The notes: generated by a model not told the origin, from the sequence alone. A stretch of 15,353 bases of DNA from an uncultured Prevotella sp. (GCA_934219025.1 CAKQDG010000053.1:1-15353); one strand, 5' to 3'. Numbered from the stretch's first letter, positions 8,401 to 15,159 are shown. Made by a program: numbers and translations.

Positions 8401-11400
8401 ACACTGCAGCAATAGACCAGTTGTAGTTCATTTGGTCTGGCAGTTCTTCGTGTGCAGAAGTCCATTTTCTGTTCACGTTGTCGTATATCACATCGCCGCC
8501 TTCAACAGCAGGACCGGCATCGAAGCCAACAGGATATGAACCAAGACCTGCAACAACGGAATATCCGAACACAAGGTCTTTTGTAGGATCAACCTTATAA
8601 GCCTTCTTCAACTTATATGTGTTCCATTCTTCATATGAAGTAGGATTGAAAGATTCTTCATAAACAAGAGCTTCATTTCCCGTCTCGCCCTGCCAGATAT
8701 TCAGAGTGAATGTTCCGGTGCACATCGGTACATAGCGCAATGCCGTGAGGTAATAGTCGCCGTCTACTCCAAGAGCCTTCAGTTCGCTTGCGGTGTATCG
8801 CTGACCGATAGTCAGCTTGTCGGTGCTACCGCCAAACAGTCCGGCATAGTTGTCGGCAGCTTTTGATGCCGAAATAGGCTGTATGGCCTCTTTCCATGTA
8901 ATCGAAGCTGTTTTTCCGTTGTCAATAGCCTTGACGTTGCAAGGGGCAGCAGTAGAAGGAGCAAGGCTGTATTTAGCCTCGTCGTCCTCGTAGAACATTT
9001 CATCGCTGAATGATGTAGTCTCGTAGTCGGGAGCTTTCACTACAACAGTATAAGGCAGTTCCTCGTAGATGCCGTCTACCGAGAAGTTACCCTCGTCGTC
9101 TGTAGTGGCAGTAAGAACGTTGTCGCCCTTGAATACTACCGTTGCTCCGGCAATACCCTTAGAACTGTCAATCTTGTCGCATACAACTCCGCTTATAGAT
9201 ACAGGCACAGCCTGCTCAACACCTTCTATATCAATATTAGTAGTCTCACCGGCAACCACTTCTCCTTCGCCATATTGCTCGGCATATCCTGTGCCGGATG
9301 TCTTCAGCACAGCATCTCCTACTGGGAAATAAGGGAAGGTGTAGTTTCCGTTCTCATCGGTAACAGTCGAGAGCTTTCCGTCATATTCCATTTGTTTCAC
9401 GGTAATACCGCTTATGGCGTTGCCTTCGCTGTCGGAAACCTTTCCTGTAACAGTTCCCGTTTTACTGTGGTCGAAGAAGAAAACGGTGTTAGGAATAGTT
9501 GAGAAAAAATTGCCGATGCTGTTGTCCGGATTTGCCGGGTCTGGTTTGTCGTCGAGATAGGTAATCTTTCTCGATGCACCAATTCCGTATTCCGTCACGT
9601 AAGTTCCGATACCGTCGCCGTCGTTAAGGAAAATATGTCCGTCGTGGTCTCCCACAATGAGAAGTGCCAAATTTCCGCCGCTATATGCAAACGGTTTCTT
9701 GAATGGTATTACCAGCTCATATGAGCCGCGCTTGAAGTTGAGCGTGCCATTGAAAACCTCGGTCATGTTTTCGTCAACTGGAATCCATCCCTTGTTCATG
9801 TCCGTGCGGTCTGTTGCGCCAAGATAAACTCTGAACGGGATGTTGAGATAGTCGCGGCTCTGTCCCATGCGCACCTTAATGGCAAGCGAGTCGATGTTTC
9901 CCGCCATGTTCTGCAAGTCCTTTCCGTGATATATAGTTTCGAAGAATGTATATCCCAAGTCTGCGAAAGGAATAGAACCAGAAACTTCAGAAGAAGAACC
10001 TATTGTTACAGCCTTTGTTCCGTTAGGTTGGATGTTGAGCCAACTCTGAGCCGTGGTGTTGTCGCTCTCACATTCGTCGCCATCCATGACAACACGTCCG
10101 CGAACGGCAAAGCGTCCCGGTTCCTTTGGAGCGGTCCATGTGATATTTGCCGTTGCTGTAGCCTCGGCAGCCATTGCGCGGTTTACAATAGTAGACCCGA
10201 GCACATTGTCGGCATCGTCAATAAGCTGTACGGTGAATTTGCTTGCGCTTTTGCCTGTTCCTGTATTTGTGTAGGTTACACCGGTAGATAATTTCTGTCC
10301 GGCAGTAGGGTCGGTATTCATATTGTGCACCGAAGTAGCCTCGATATTGCTCTTCAATATCTGTTCGATACGGATATTGTCCATATAGAAGAAAGAAGAG
10401 GGCGTGTCGTGCAACCAGAACGAGACATAGTAGATGCCAGACTCGGCAGGCTTGAAAGTCTGGCTCACAGTGCTCCATGAGTCAGAAGTCTTGTCGCTCA
10501 TTGTGACAAGGCTGTTTGTCTGTGCGCTCATCGTTGCAGCCTTGCCGTATGCCACGTTGAGGCTGAAACTGTTCATTGGCGTGTTAAGCACATCAAACGA
10601 AATTTTGTATTCCTTGCCGGCAGAAAGTTCTATCGGTGCAGAGTAAAGAGTTTCGTCCTTTGCCACGCTTGTCTGTGTATAGTCGTATCCTATGCAGCCT
10701 GGACCTCCGTTGCCGCGGTATCCGTTGAATGTCCACGTATGTCCGTCGTTGTTGTTGTCGGCAATGGTCCAAGTAGAGAAGGTTGTTTTGTCTTCCCATC
10801 CTTCTCGAATAGGCAATGTTGCGCTCGAACCGATAACCACGCAACCGGTAGTTGCTGTACCGCCTACACCGGCATCTGTAATGGCTGTAATCTGATAGTA
10901 GTAGTTGGCATAGCCGTCAAAGCTGTCGTCCTCAAACTGTGTGTCGGTAAGGTCGTTTGTAAGAACCTTTCCTCCAGGCTGGCGCACAATGCGGTATCGG
11001 AGTCCTGTCGTGTCAAACCATCCGCCTCTGCCTCCGAATTCGGGAGCCTCCCATTCGAGGTTCACCACGTCGCCCTCTTTGTCGTAGTCGAGCGATACAT
11101 TCTGAGGTGCACCGGCATAGTCGATGCCTACAAACGTATTTACCGTGGCTGCTTCACTCTCGCCCGAAGCGTTGGCAACAACCACTCTGTATGTATGTTT
11201 TCCTTCAGAAGGGGCAGGGTCTGTCCAAGTCATCTTTGCGCCCGGTGCCACCCCCTCGGTAATGGTCACGGCATCCTCTTTGTCCTTGTATATTTTTACA
11301 TAGCTGATAGCGTCGAGCTTTTCTCCGCCCTTGCTCAATGTTGGGCAAATCCAGCTCAGTCCCATGCTCACCTCGCCTTGAGCACCAGGCACGGGCTTCA

Positions 11401-12040
11401 GGTTGGCTACAGCTTCCGGTGTGGCATTGTTGCTTACAGCCTCAACGCGGAACTCGTCGATAAAGACCTGATATGTAAGCTCCGTACTGTTCGTCTGATA
11501 AGGCGAGTCGTCATGGAAGGCAAAATAGTATTTGCCGTCGGCAGGAACCTCAAATTCTTTTTTGTATGTGTCCCATTCATCACCAGTATAGTCTATGAGC
11601 TTTGTCTTGTCCGACGTGTCGGTTGGACTTTTCAGCAGATACAGGTGCAGTGAAGCGTTAAACCAGTTTGTTACGTAGAAGGAAGTGCGGTAAGTCATTC
11701 CCTTTTTCAGATTCAACGGCGGACTTATAAGCCAGTTGTCGCAGGCTACATTCTTTGGGCCTTGGCTTTGATTGAGTGCGGCCGAACCGGAATAGTCAAG
11801 TCCTCCGTTCTTTTTCCAATACCATGAAATGGAATTGTTGTTAATCTGTGTCCATGAATTAAGAAAAGAGTCATCGTTGAACGACTCATAGAAAGGCGGT
11901 GTCTCGCCCTCTTGCTTTTCGGAAGCCATCCGTACAACCTTTTTGGTCATCGTCCTGTTGGACCCGGCTAATGCCGGTAGCCCGCCAGCCACGATGCAAC
12001 CAAAGGCTATGGCGAATGACATGCATTTAAATTTTTTCAT
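5426..12040 (-). CDS. Giant secreted multidomain surface protein (cleaved-adhesin/FN3/carboxypeptidase-regulatory repeats)
   Basis: I start at the ATG at 12040-12038 (2,204 residues). A TTG two codons upstream is in frame but less likely. The N-terminus MKKFKCMSFAIAFGCIVAGG is a signal peptide. Approximate domain order: choice-of-anchor J/cleaved-adhesin jelly roll (50-203); two FN3 domains (211-305, 312-405); second jelly roll (411-563); CARDB/Ig-like (566-672); beta-sandwich (678-860); two carboxypeptidase-regulatory domains (864-1028); then a cycle of beta-sandwich, FN3-like unit and regulatory domain, with sandwiches at 1065-1218, 1488-1640 and 1841-2003. The final 75 residues (MTVANAAGQLLYN ... 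KGKLTSK) resemble a T9SS sorting domain. No catalytic motif was seen. The jelly rolls are of the type found in gingipain adhesin regions, so binding of host protein or glycan is a reasonable inference. First gene of a three-gene cluster. Confidence 0.85.
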   Translation of the reverse strand: MKKFKCMSFAIAFGCIVAGGLPALAGSNRTMTKKVVRMASEKQEGETPPFYESFNDDSFLNSWTQINNNSISWYWKKNGGLDYSGSAALNQSQGPKNVACDNWLISPPLNLKKGMTYRTSFYVTNWFNASLHLYLLKSPTDTSDKTKLIDYTGDEWDTYKKEFEVPADGKYYFAFHDDSPYQTNSTELTYQVFIDEFRVEAVSNNATPEAVANLKPVPGAQGEVSMGLSWICPTLSKGGEKLDAISYVKIYKDKEDAVTITEGVAPGAKMTWTDPAPSEGKHTYRVVVANASGESEAATVNTFVGIDYAGAPQNVSLDYDKEGDVVNLEWEAPEFGGRGGWFDTTGLRYRIVRQPGGKVLTNDLTDTQFEDDSFDGYANYYYQITAITDAGVGGTATTGCVVIGSSATLPIREGWEDKTTFSTWTIADNNNDGHTWTFNGYRGNGGPGCIGYDYTQTSVAKDETLYSAPIELSAGKEYKISFDVLNTPMNSFSLNVAYGKAATMSAQTNSLVTMSDKTSDSWSTVSQTFKPAESGIYYVSFWLHDTPSSFFYMDNIRIEQILKSNIEATSVHNMNTDPTAGQKLSTGVTYTNTGTGKSASKFTVQLIDDADNVLGSTIVNRAMAAEATATANITWTAPKEPGRFAVRGRVVMDGDECESDNTTAQSWLNIQPNGTKAVTIGSSSEVSGSIPFADLGYTFFETIYHGKDLQNMAGNIDSLAIKVRMGQSRDYLNIPFRVYLGATDRTDMNKGWIPVDENMTEVFNGTLNFKRGSYELVIPFKKPFAYSGGNLALLIVGDHDGHIFLNDGDGIGTYVTEYGIGASRKITYLDDKPDPANPDNSIGNFFSTIPNTVFFFDHSKTGTVTGKVSDSEGNAISGITVKQMEYDGKLSTVTDENGNYTFPYFPVGDAVLKTSGTGYAEQYGEGEVVAGETTNIDIEGVEQAVPVSISGVVCDKIDSSKGIAGATVVFKGDNVLTATTDDEGNFSVDGIYEELPYTVVVKAPDYETTSFSDEMFYEDDEAKYSLAPSTAAPCNVKAIDNGKTASITWKEAIQPISASKAADNYAGLFGGSTDKLTIGQRYTASELKALGVDGDYYLTALRYVPMCTGTFTLNIWQGETGNEALVYEESFNPTSYEEWNTYKLKKAYKVDPTKDLVFGYSVVAGLGSYPVGFDAGPAVEGGDVIYDNVNRKWTSAHEELPDQMNYNWSIAAVFGSNTNSAPVEWASSESSNKLNALAELKAIRMAMTTNTKVTSSIIPVTQKDESTAVVDYQVKMLPKTVAAISAPAKAPVRKKPLGYNIYRLECGQENSAEKWTKLNSETVTATDFTDEKWDAVENKPYRFAVRATYGTPKRGSEVESEPTFSDGVDKGRYATVNVTIATDKGNAEGAEAKLYNNEGTMTQNAGTDGKVTFSNVHFGQYTLQVLKPYYKRYAEAVQINENSQELTANVDFAATPVPQLDATDYINEARLAWDAPSSAFTDKLIKCHEHSQNISFKSEDPILVGAHFDADDLKAYDYTNFYIDSISFRAGADLTYNVQLWSGLDGQEVVVWNKDVDVEKGDRWVSVALDSPVKLDPSKSYYIAYEVTPESDKYPFGVDDGPLTKGGGMMYGYTYQSNSYTWYSLAYGINFEISAHLTTVPDRTKEDHSAVTYQLYRLKSNDNNSEENWTLVTKDALSEQSYTDKTWEQIADADYKYAAKSIYFGNVASEPTFSKTLPKGKVSLATFQVTTNNGLDAAGATVTVYATDKLYTGKVGDDGMAIIPEITKGKAYEITVAKEGYDTLSVTKDFDESKITFNLQLAETKLSPVMVQAKSAADNSNVKVTWRTPGSYAPRQGWAYWDNGTAYAGYGSSTGSGSIAQLYTPEDQIAKGMKELYVKKISFFPTYYSDSPVSAGAKWTVKVWRQIDEDNFEEVASQKAEDVKMNQWNEVEFNSPYYISGDETLLLGYTFVGSGSVFGIDNGPCVKGKGDWANFGQGWTQVHSAASSFDYNNLIHTYCEAIDGEAPEKAPALAASEPRGNSLKGLKMTRSANVKAPAANHTPLRASAVAVKGYQVYRLACGQENNPSAWTKLASTSASETTYTDNGWGNLDKKNQNYRWAVETIYASGNSEAEYSNILAPDGTSDICTAESKDVVINQTTDGNFNVTVSETCRMTVANAAGQLLYNAVLTPGANTVCLQGNDDVYIFCIKGNDIDYKGKLTSK
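5692..8854 (-). repeat. Protein-level tandem modules inside the giant gene
   Basis: Three beta-sandwich units lie at about 8854-8393, 7585-7127 and 6526-6038. Each carries a G-[FVI]-D-x-GP turn (VGFDAGP, FGVDDGP, FGIDNGP) near its end. Each is followed by an FN3-like unit opening YNIYRLECGQEN, YQLYRLKSNDNN or YQVYRLACGQEN. The first and third FN3-like units share the CGQEN segment and a W-T-K-L step, so they are closer to each other than to the second. After the first and second FN3-like units comes a carboxypeptidase-regulatory-like domain; the third leads into the C-terminal sorting region. The repeats are diverged, so they reflect old duplication rather than recent slippage. Confidence 0.75.
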
Positions 12041-12082
12041 AAGCAAAAAAAGTTAAAAAATCATTTATTGATAAATCCGTTG

Positions 12083-12090
12083 CAAATGTA
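12083..12090 (-). promoter_or_regulatory. Candidate -7 box for the giant-protein cluster
   Basis: The minus strand reads TACATTTG, a full match to TAnnTTTG, about 43 bp ahead of the ATG at 12040, predicting a leader of roughly 36 nt. No TTTG is found 19-21 bp upstream (only one further away at 12130-12127). This is the profile expected of a promoter that needs an activator, which fits the divergent AraC-type regulator, but the box alone could arise by chance. Confidence 0.45.
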
Positions 12091-12162
12091 TTTAATTTCA
12101 GACTTTTCGTATTGCATGGATAACTCCAAATATCTCTATTTTCAAGAAAACTAAGTTTTTTT

Positions 12163-12192
12163 CTTGATTTTCCTCCTTTTACATTACCTTTG
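12163..12192 (+). promoter_or_regulatory. Candidate promoter of the TPR/AraC regulator gene
   Basis: TACCTTTG at 12185-12192 is a perfect TAnnTTTG box. A CTTG at 12163-12166 lies 18 bp upstream, one base and one or two bp off the best -33 element. The expected transcription start, 5-8 nt downstream, falls almost on the ATG at 12197, which makes the true translation start uncertain. Confidence 0.5.
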
Positions 12193-12196
12193 CAAT

Positions 12197-13780
12197 ATGT
12201 TTCTTGAAATTAAACATCTATTTGACAGAATATTGCTTTCGATGCTATTGCTCATGATAGCATTGCAGGTTTCTGCTGTTTCAAAGGAGCCAACGGACAG
12301 CCAAAATCTTTTGGCCACTGCCAACCGTTACATGAGCTACGAACAGTATACGGAAGCTTTGCCTCTTTATATAAAAGTTCTTGAGAAAGCAGAATCAGAA
12401 GATGACAGACAGTTACAGGCAACATGTCTTGGAAATATCGGAAATATCTATGGCTTTATGGAAAACACTGAGCGTGCCATATATTATTATAAAAAAGGTT
12501 TTGATATTTCCACAAAAGAAAAGTCTACAGCTCAGCAGCTGAAGTTTGCAATAAATCTTGTTGCCTGTTATTGTATGCAGGGTGATTTGCAGAATGCGCA
12601 GAAATACTACAAGACGCAGATGAGTCTACCTTACAAATCAAATCCAATGATGCGCTATTATGCATATTGCAATGCCAGCAATATAGCTATGCTGAAAGGA
12701 AATGTCAGTGTTGCTCTGTATCATCAGCAGCAAGCATTGCAACTGGTGATGGACTCTAATATGGATCCAGCTTTCGAAGGGGCAATACACCACGATTTGG
12801 GCAAGATATATTATACTGCGCAACAATATTCCAAGGCAACAGAAGAATATAAGAAGTCTTGTAGTATCTTCGACAGAATAAAAAGAAAGAAACAGGAAGC
12901 AACCGTCTTCCGTGACCTGTATGTTGTCTGCAACCGCCAGAAAAACAATGAACTTGCTGCCTATTACAAGAACAGATACCTCACTCTCATCGACTCTCTC
13001 TTCGACCAGCAGCGCATGAATGCAGCTTCTGCGAAACTGTTTGACTATGAAAAGCAGCAGAATGATATGGTGATAAACCGGCTAAGCAGCCATAATTCTT
13101 ATTTGACAGTTTCCACATGCATATTCCTTCTGCTTGCTGTCTTGATTGCATTTCTGTATTTTAAGCTGCGCCAGCGCAATTGCCGTTTACTCGAGGCACA
13201 GCGCATATTGGTGGAGAAGAATGACGAACTGTTGCGCAATGATGCTGAAAATCAGAAGCTCCGCCGGCAGTATATCGAAATAATCGATAGGCAGAAAAAA
13301 CTTTCAAGTGGCATCGTAAAAGACAATGTCGATTGTTTAGAGACGATACCAGATAACTCAAGTGAAGAGGAAGACAAAAAAGGTGTAGACAAAAACTTGC
13401 CTCTTTCACAGGAACAGACAAATCGTTTGCTGGAGCGTATCAACCATGTCCTTGCCGACGTGAATGTTATCAGTAAGGTTGATTTCAGCCTTTCAATGCT
13501 TGCGCAGATGATTGATTCCAACACAAAATATGTTTCTATGGTTATCAACGAAACATATCATAAGAATTTCAAGTCTTATCTCAACGACTTCCGTATCCGT
13601 GAAGCATGCCGCAGACTATGCGACACGGACAACTATGGGAATGTTACCATACAAGCCATTTATCAAGATTTGGGATATAAAACAGCCACGGGCTTTATTC
13701 AGGCTTTCCGGAAAATAAACGGAATGACTCCCTCCCAATATCAAAAGCTCAAGAGGGAACAAAGTGAAAATCAAGATTGA
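12197..13780 (+). CDS. Membrane-spanning TPR sensor with C-terminal AraC-type DNA-binding domain
   Basis: From the ATG at 12197, 527 residues. Residues 1-28 (MFLEIKHLFDRILLSMLLLM ...) form a signal peptide or anchor. About six degenerate TPR helical pairs fill 35-290, for example NIGNIYGFMENTERAIYYYK. A single transmembrane helix lies at about 303-322 (CIFLLLAVLIAFLYF), followed by basic residues and a coiled coil (about 325-372). The AraC HTH pair is at about 430-520, ending FIQAFRKINGMTPSQYQKL, the classic family signature. The layout predicts TPRs outside the inner membrane and DNA binding inside, a one-component relay with no kinase or receiver domain. It is divergent from the giant-protein cluster, sharing a spacer of about 156 bp, so it is the likely regulator; this is positional inference. 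Alternative starts are TTG 12164 and ATG 12242. Confidence 0.88.
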   Translation: MFLEIKHLFDRILLSMLLLMIALQVSAVSKEPTDSQNLLATANRYMSYEQYTEALPLYIKVLEKAESEDDRQLQATCLGNIGNIYGFMENTERAIYYYKKGFDISTKEKSTAQQLKFAINLVACYCMQGDLQNAQKYYKTQMSLPYKSNPMMRYYAYCNASNIAMLKGNVSVALYHQQQALQLVMDSNMDPAFEGAIHHDLGKIYYTAQQYSKATEEYKKSCSIFDRIKRKKQEATVFRDLYVVCNRQKNNELAAYYKNRYLTLIDSLFDQQRMNAASAKLFDYEKQQNDMVINRLSSHNSYLTVSTCIFLLLAVLIAFLYFKLRQRNCRLLEAQRILVEKNDELLRNDAENQKLRRQYIEIIDRQKKLSSGIVKDNVDCLETIPDNSSEEEDKKGVDKNLPLSQEQTNRLLERINHVLADVNVISKVDFSLSMLAQMIDSNTKYVSMVINETYHKNFKSYLNDFRIREACRRLCDTDNYGNVTIQAIYQDLGYKTATGFIQAFRKINGMTPSQYQKLKREQSENQD

Positions 13781-13796
13781 TTTCTTGATATCCGTG

Positions 13797-13846
13797 GCAT
13801 CTTTGTTATCCCCGCCACAAGCAACGGGGCGATTATCACCATTCCT
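13797..13846 (-). pseudogene. 50-bp inverted copy of a ZIP transporter gene segment
   Basis: The reverse complement of this stretch matches 14865-14914 inside the ZIP gene at 47 of 50 bases. That segment follows the second metal-binding motif (residues 151-167). The three differences fall at ZIP positions 14877 (third codon position, Ile kept), 14902 (first position, Val to Ile) and 14910 (third position, Lys kept). Beyond the match similarity fades, apart from a short CACGG on one side. It is a fragment with no start and no continuing frame. Confidence 0.85.
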
Positions 13847-13864
13847 CCTGAATGGCGGATTTTT
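13839..13864 (+). terminator. Weak candidate terminator after the regulator gene
   Basis: CCATTC (13839-13844) pairs with GAATGG (13850-13855) around a five-base loop, then CGGA and TTTTT (13860-13864). The stem is short and the T-run is four bases away, so termination would be inefficient. The left arm belongs to the inverted ZIP copy. Confidence 0.3.
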
Positions 13865-14040
13865 ACAAAACTTCACACTGAAATGTTAAAAAACGGCTGC
13901 TTCTTGAGCGCGAGAATCGAATATTTTCTTCCGAAGAAAGTTTTGCCCGAAAATGCGCCGTTCTCGCTTGAAAAACGGAATGCGTTGTCAGCCAATCAGT
14001 TAGCTGCTAAAAAGAGTGATAGAGCGCTGTCGTCTTTTGT

Positions 14041-14079
14041 CAAAGCAATGCTTTGCTTTGAATGAAGCAATGCTTTGCT
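14041..14079. repeat. Two tandem copies of a palindromic 15-mer
   Basis: AAGCAATGCTTTGCT occurs at 14043-14057 and again, identical, at 14065-14079, a 22-bp period. The first copy sits in a perfect hairpin: CAAAGCAA (14041-14048), loop TGCT, TTGCTTTG (14053-14060). The second forms AGCAA/TTGCT around the same loop. No T-tract follows, so these do not look like terminators. They resemble the end of a dispersed intergenic repeat, but only one locus is visible here. Confidence 0.8.
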
Positions 14080-14192
14080 CCCGGCAAACGGCGTTTTGAA
14101 AAAGCTAAAATCAACTTTTCTGTGTTAAAAATCATGCGCTATCGTACGGTTTTGTCCTGTTATGCATGTTTGGGCGTAACGGCATAGTGTTC

Positions 14193-14235
14193 TTTCTCCA
14201 GATATTGTGGCAGAATTCTGACTTTTGTGGAGAAA
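14193..14235. repeat. 8-bp inverted repeat enclosing a perfect 10-bp palindrome
   Basis: TTTCTCCA (14193-14200) and its exact complement TGGAGAAA (14228-14235) flank CAGAATTCTG (14211-14220), a perfect palindrome. It lies about 100 bp before the ZIP promoter box. It could be an operator or a cruciform-type structure; no function can be assigned from sequence alone. Confidence 0.5.
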
Positions 14236-14331
14236 AAACAGAAAAATATAATGTTAAATGCTCGCTGCTGCAAACTTAATAAATGTTATTGTTATGCCCT
14301 CAGAGCATTTGCTGCGATTTATGATGAAAAA

Positions 14332-14362
14332 TTTGATTGAAAAAAAGAAAATACTTACCTTT
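14332..14362 (+). promoter_or_regulatory. Promoter of the ZIP transporter gene
   Basis: TTTG (14332-14335), 19 bp, then TACCTTTG (14355-14362): a full match to the Bacteroidota housekeeping promoter consensus. The start site should lie near 14368, giving a 5' leader of about 45 nt before the ATG at 14413. No riboswitch or clear metal-regulator operator is visible in the leader. Confidence 0.8.
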
Positions 14363-14412
14363 GTATAACGTACAAGATAAGTTGCATAAATTAGGTTCAA
14401 ATATAAGTTTTT

Positions 14413-15159
14413 ATGACACAGATATGGATTAGTGCATTAGGGCTTTGTGGGTCAACGTTGATAGGAACGCTCTTGGGATTCCTTATAAAAGAGTTGCCAC
14501 ACAAGTGGAACGATACTGTTTTGGGATATTGTGCCGGCGTCATGCTGGCTGCATCCATCTTGGGACTTATTGTTCCGGCTTTTGACATGACTGTGTCTTC
14601 AAACGTGTGGATAGTGGTTGTTGGCGTGATGGCAGGAGCCTTGTTTCTTAATGTGCTCGATTTTCTCACGCCACATCTGCATCACATCACGGGTTTAGAC
14701 CAAGAGGAACATCGCAACAACAAGACATTGAACCACATATTGCTTTTTGTTATGGCAATAGCCCTGCACAAGATGCCCGAAGGCATTGCCGCAGGAGTGA
14801 GCATGAGCACAGAAGAGACCGACTGGTCGGTAAGCATGGGCATTGCCCTGCAGAACATACCCGAAGGAATGGTGATTATCGCCCCGTTGCTTGTGGCGGG
14901 GGTAACAAAAATGCGCACGGCATTAATTTCGCTTGCCATCTCACTGCTCGAAATCCTCGGCGTGTGGATAGGTTTCGGATTGGGGTCTGTGTCAGAAACC
15001 CTCCTGCCCGTAATGCTCGGTTTTGCCGGCGGGGCTATGCTCTATGTTACGAGCGACGAGATGATTCCCGAAACCCATGCCCACGGATATCAGAAACAGG
15101 CCACTTATGCCCTGCTGCTTGGCTTCATTACTCTTTTGCTGATGGATAAAATAGTGTGA
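14413..15159 (+). CDS. ZIP-family divalent metal transporter
   Basis: 248 residues, usual for bacterial ZupT/GufA-type ZIP proteins, with about eight hydrophobic helices. Helix 4 carries ALHKMPEG (His119, Pro122, Glu123) and helix 5 carries ALQNIPEG (Gln147, Asn148, Glu151), the paired metal-site motifs of the family. SDEMIPETHAH (214-224) adds the late Glu/His ligands. A short variable loop at about 88-105 holds several His, Asp and Glu residues (HLHHITGLDQEEH). It probably imports zinc, possibly iron or manganese, across the inner membrane; the metal cannot be fixed from sequence. It has its own promoter at 14332-14362, and the next gene starts 45 bp downstream. Part of its coding sequence is repeated, inverted, at 13797-13846. 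Confidence 0.93.
   Translation: MTQIWISALGLCGSTLIGTLLGFLIKELPHKWNDTVLGYCAGVMLAASILGLIVPAFDMTVSSNVWIVVVGVMAGALFLNVLDFLTPHLHHITGLDQEEHRNNKTLNHILLFVMAIALHKMPEGIAAGVSMSTEETDWSVSMGIALQNIPEGMVIIAPLLVAGVTKMRTALISLAISLLEILGVWIGFGLGSVSETLLPVMLGFAGGAMLYVTSDEMIPETHAHGYQKQATYALLLGFITLLLMDKIV

Larger units (their letters stand above)
13781..14331. other. Gene-poor spacer between regulator and ZIP gene
   Basis: No convincing gene lies here. The spacer holds the inverted ZIP fragment (13797-13846), a weak hairpin, a repeat-like block (about 13881-14080) and an inverted repeat around a palindrome (14193-14235). An open frame of 60 codons (13883-14065, MLKNGCFLSARIEYF ... VKAMLCFE) covers most of the repeat-like block. 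It has no recognisable domain or ribosome site, and its last codons are made of the palindromic repeat, so I do not call it a gene. From about 14080 to 14190 I see nothing specific. Confidence 0.6.

Noticed and set aside
5692..8854. Repeats in the giant gene as a CRISPR array or recent tandem DNA repeat
   Set aside because: Similarity is at protein level, diverged, with units of hundreds of codons; there is no short identical repeat with regular spacers.
10739..11653. 304-codon open frame on the plus strand
   Set aside because: It lies wholly antisense to the giant protein gene, is Cys-rich with no domain, and mirrors the codon pattern of the coding strand.
12041..12046. TTG start two codons upstream of the giant gene's ATG
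   Set aside because: The ATG at 12040 is followed by a standard MKKF signal peptide start; the TTG adds only two residues and has no ribosome site.
13810..13829. CCCCG/CGGGG stem as a terminator for the regulator
   Set aside because: The pairing is inherited from the ZIP coding sequence, which has the same pairing, and no T-tract follows.
13616..13876. 86-codon minus-strand frame over the end of the regulator and the spacer
   Set aside because: It overlaps the AraC domain in antisense and reads the ZIP fragment in the wrong frame, so it is not the source gene.
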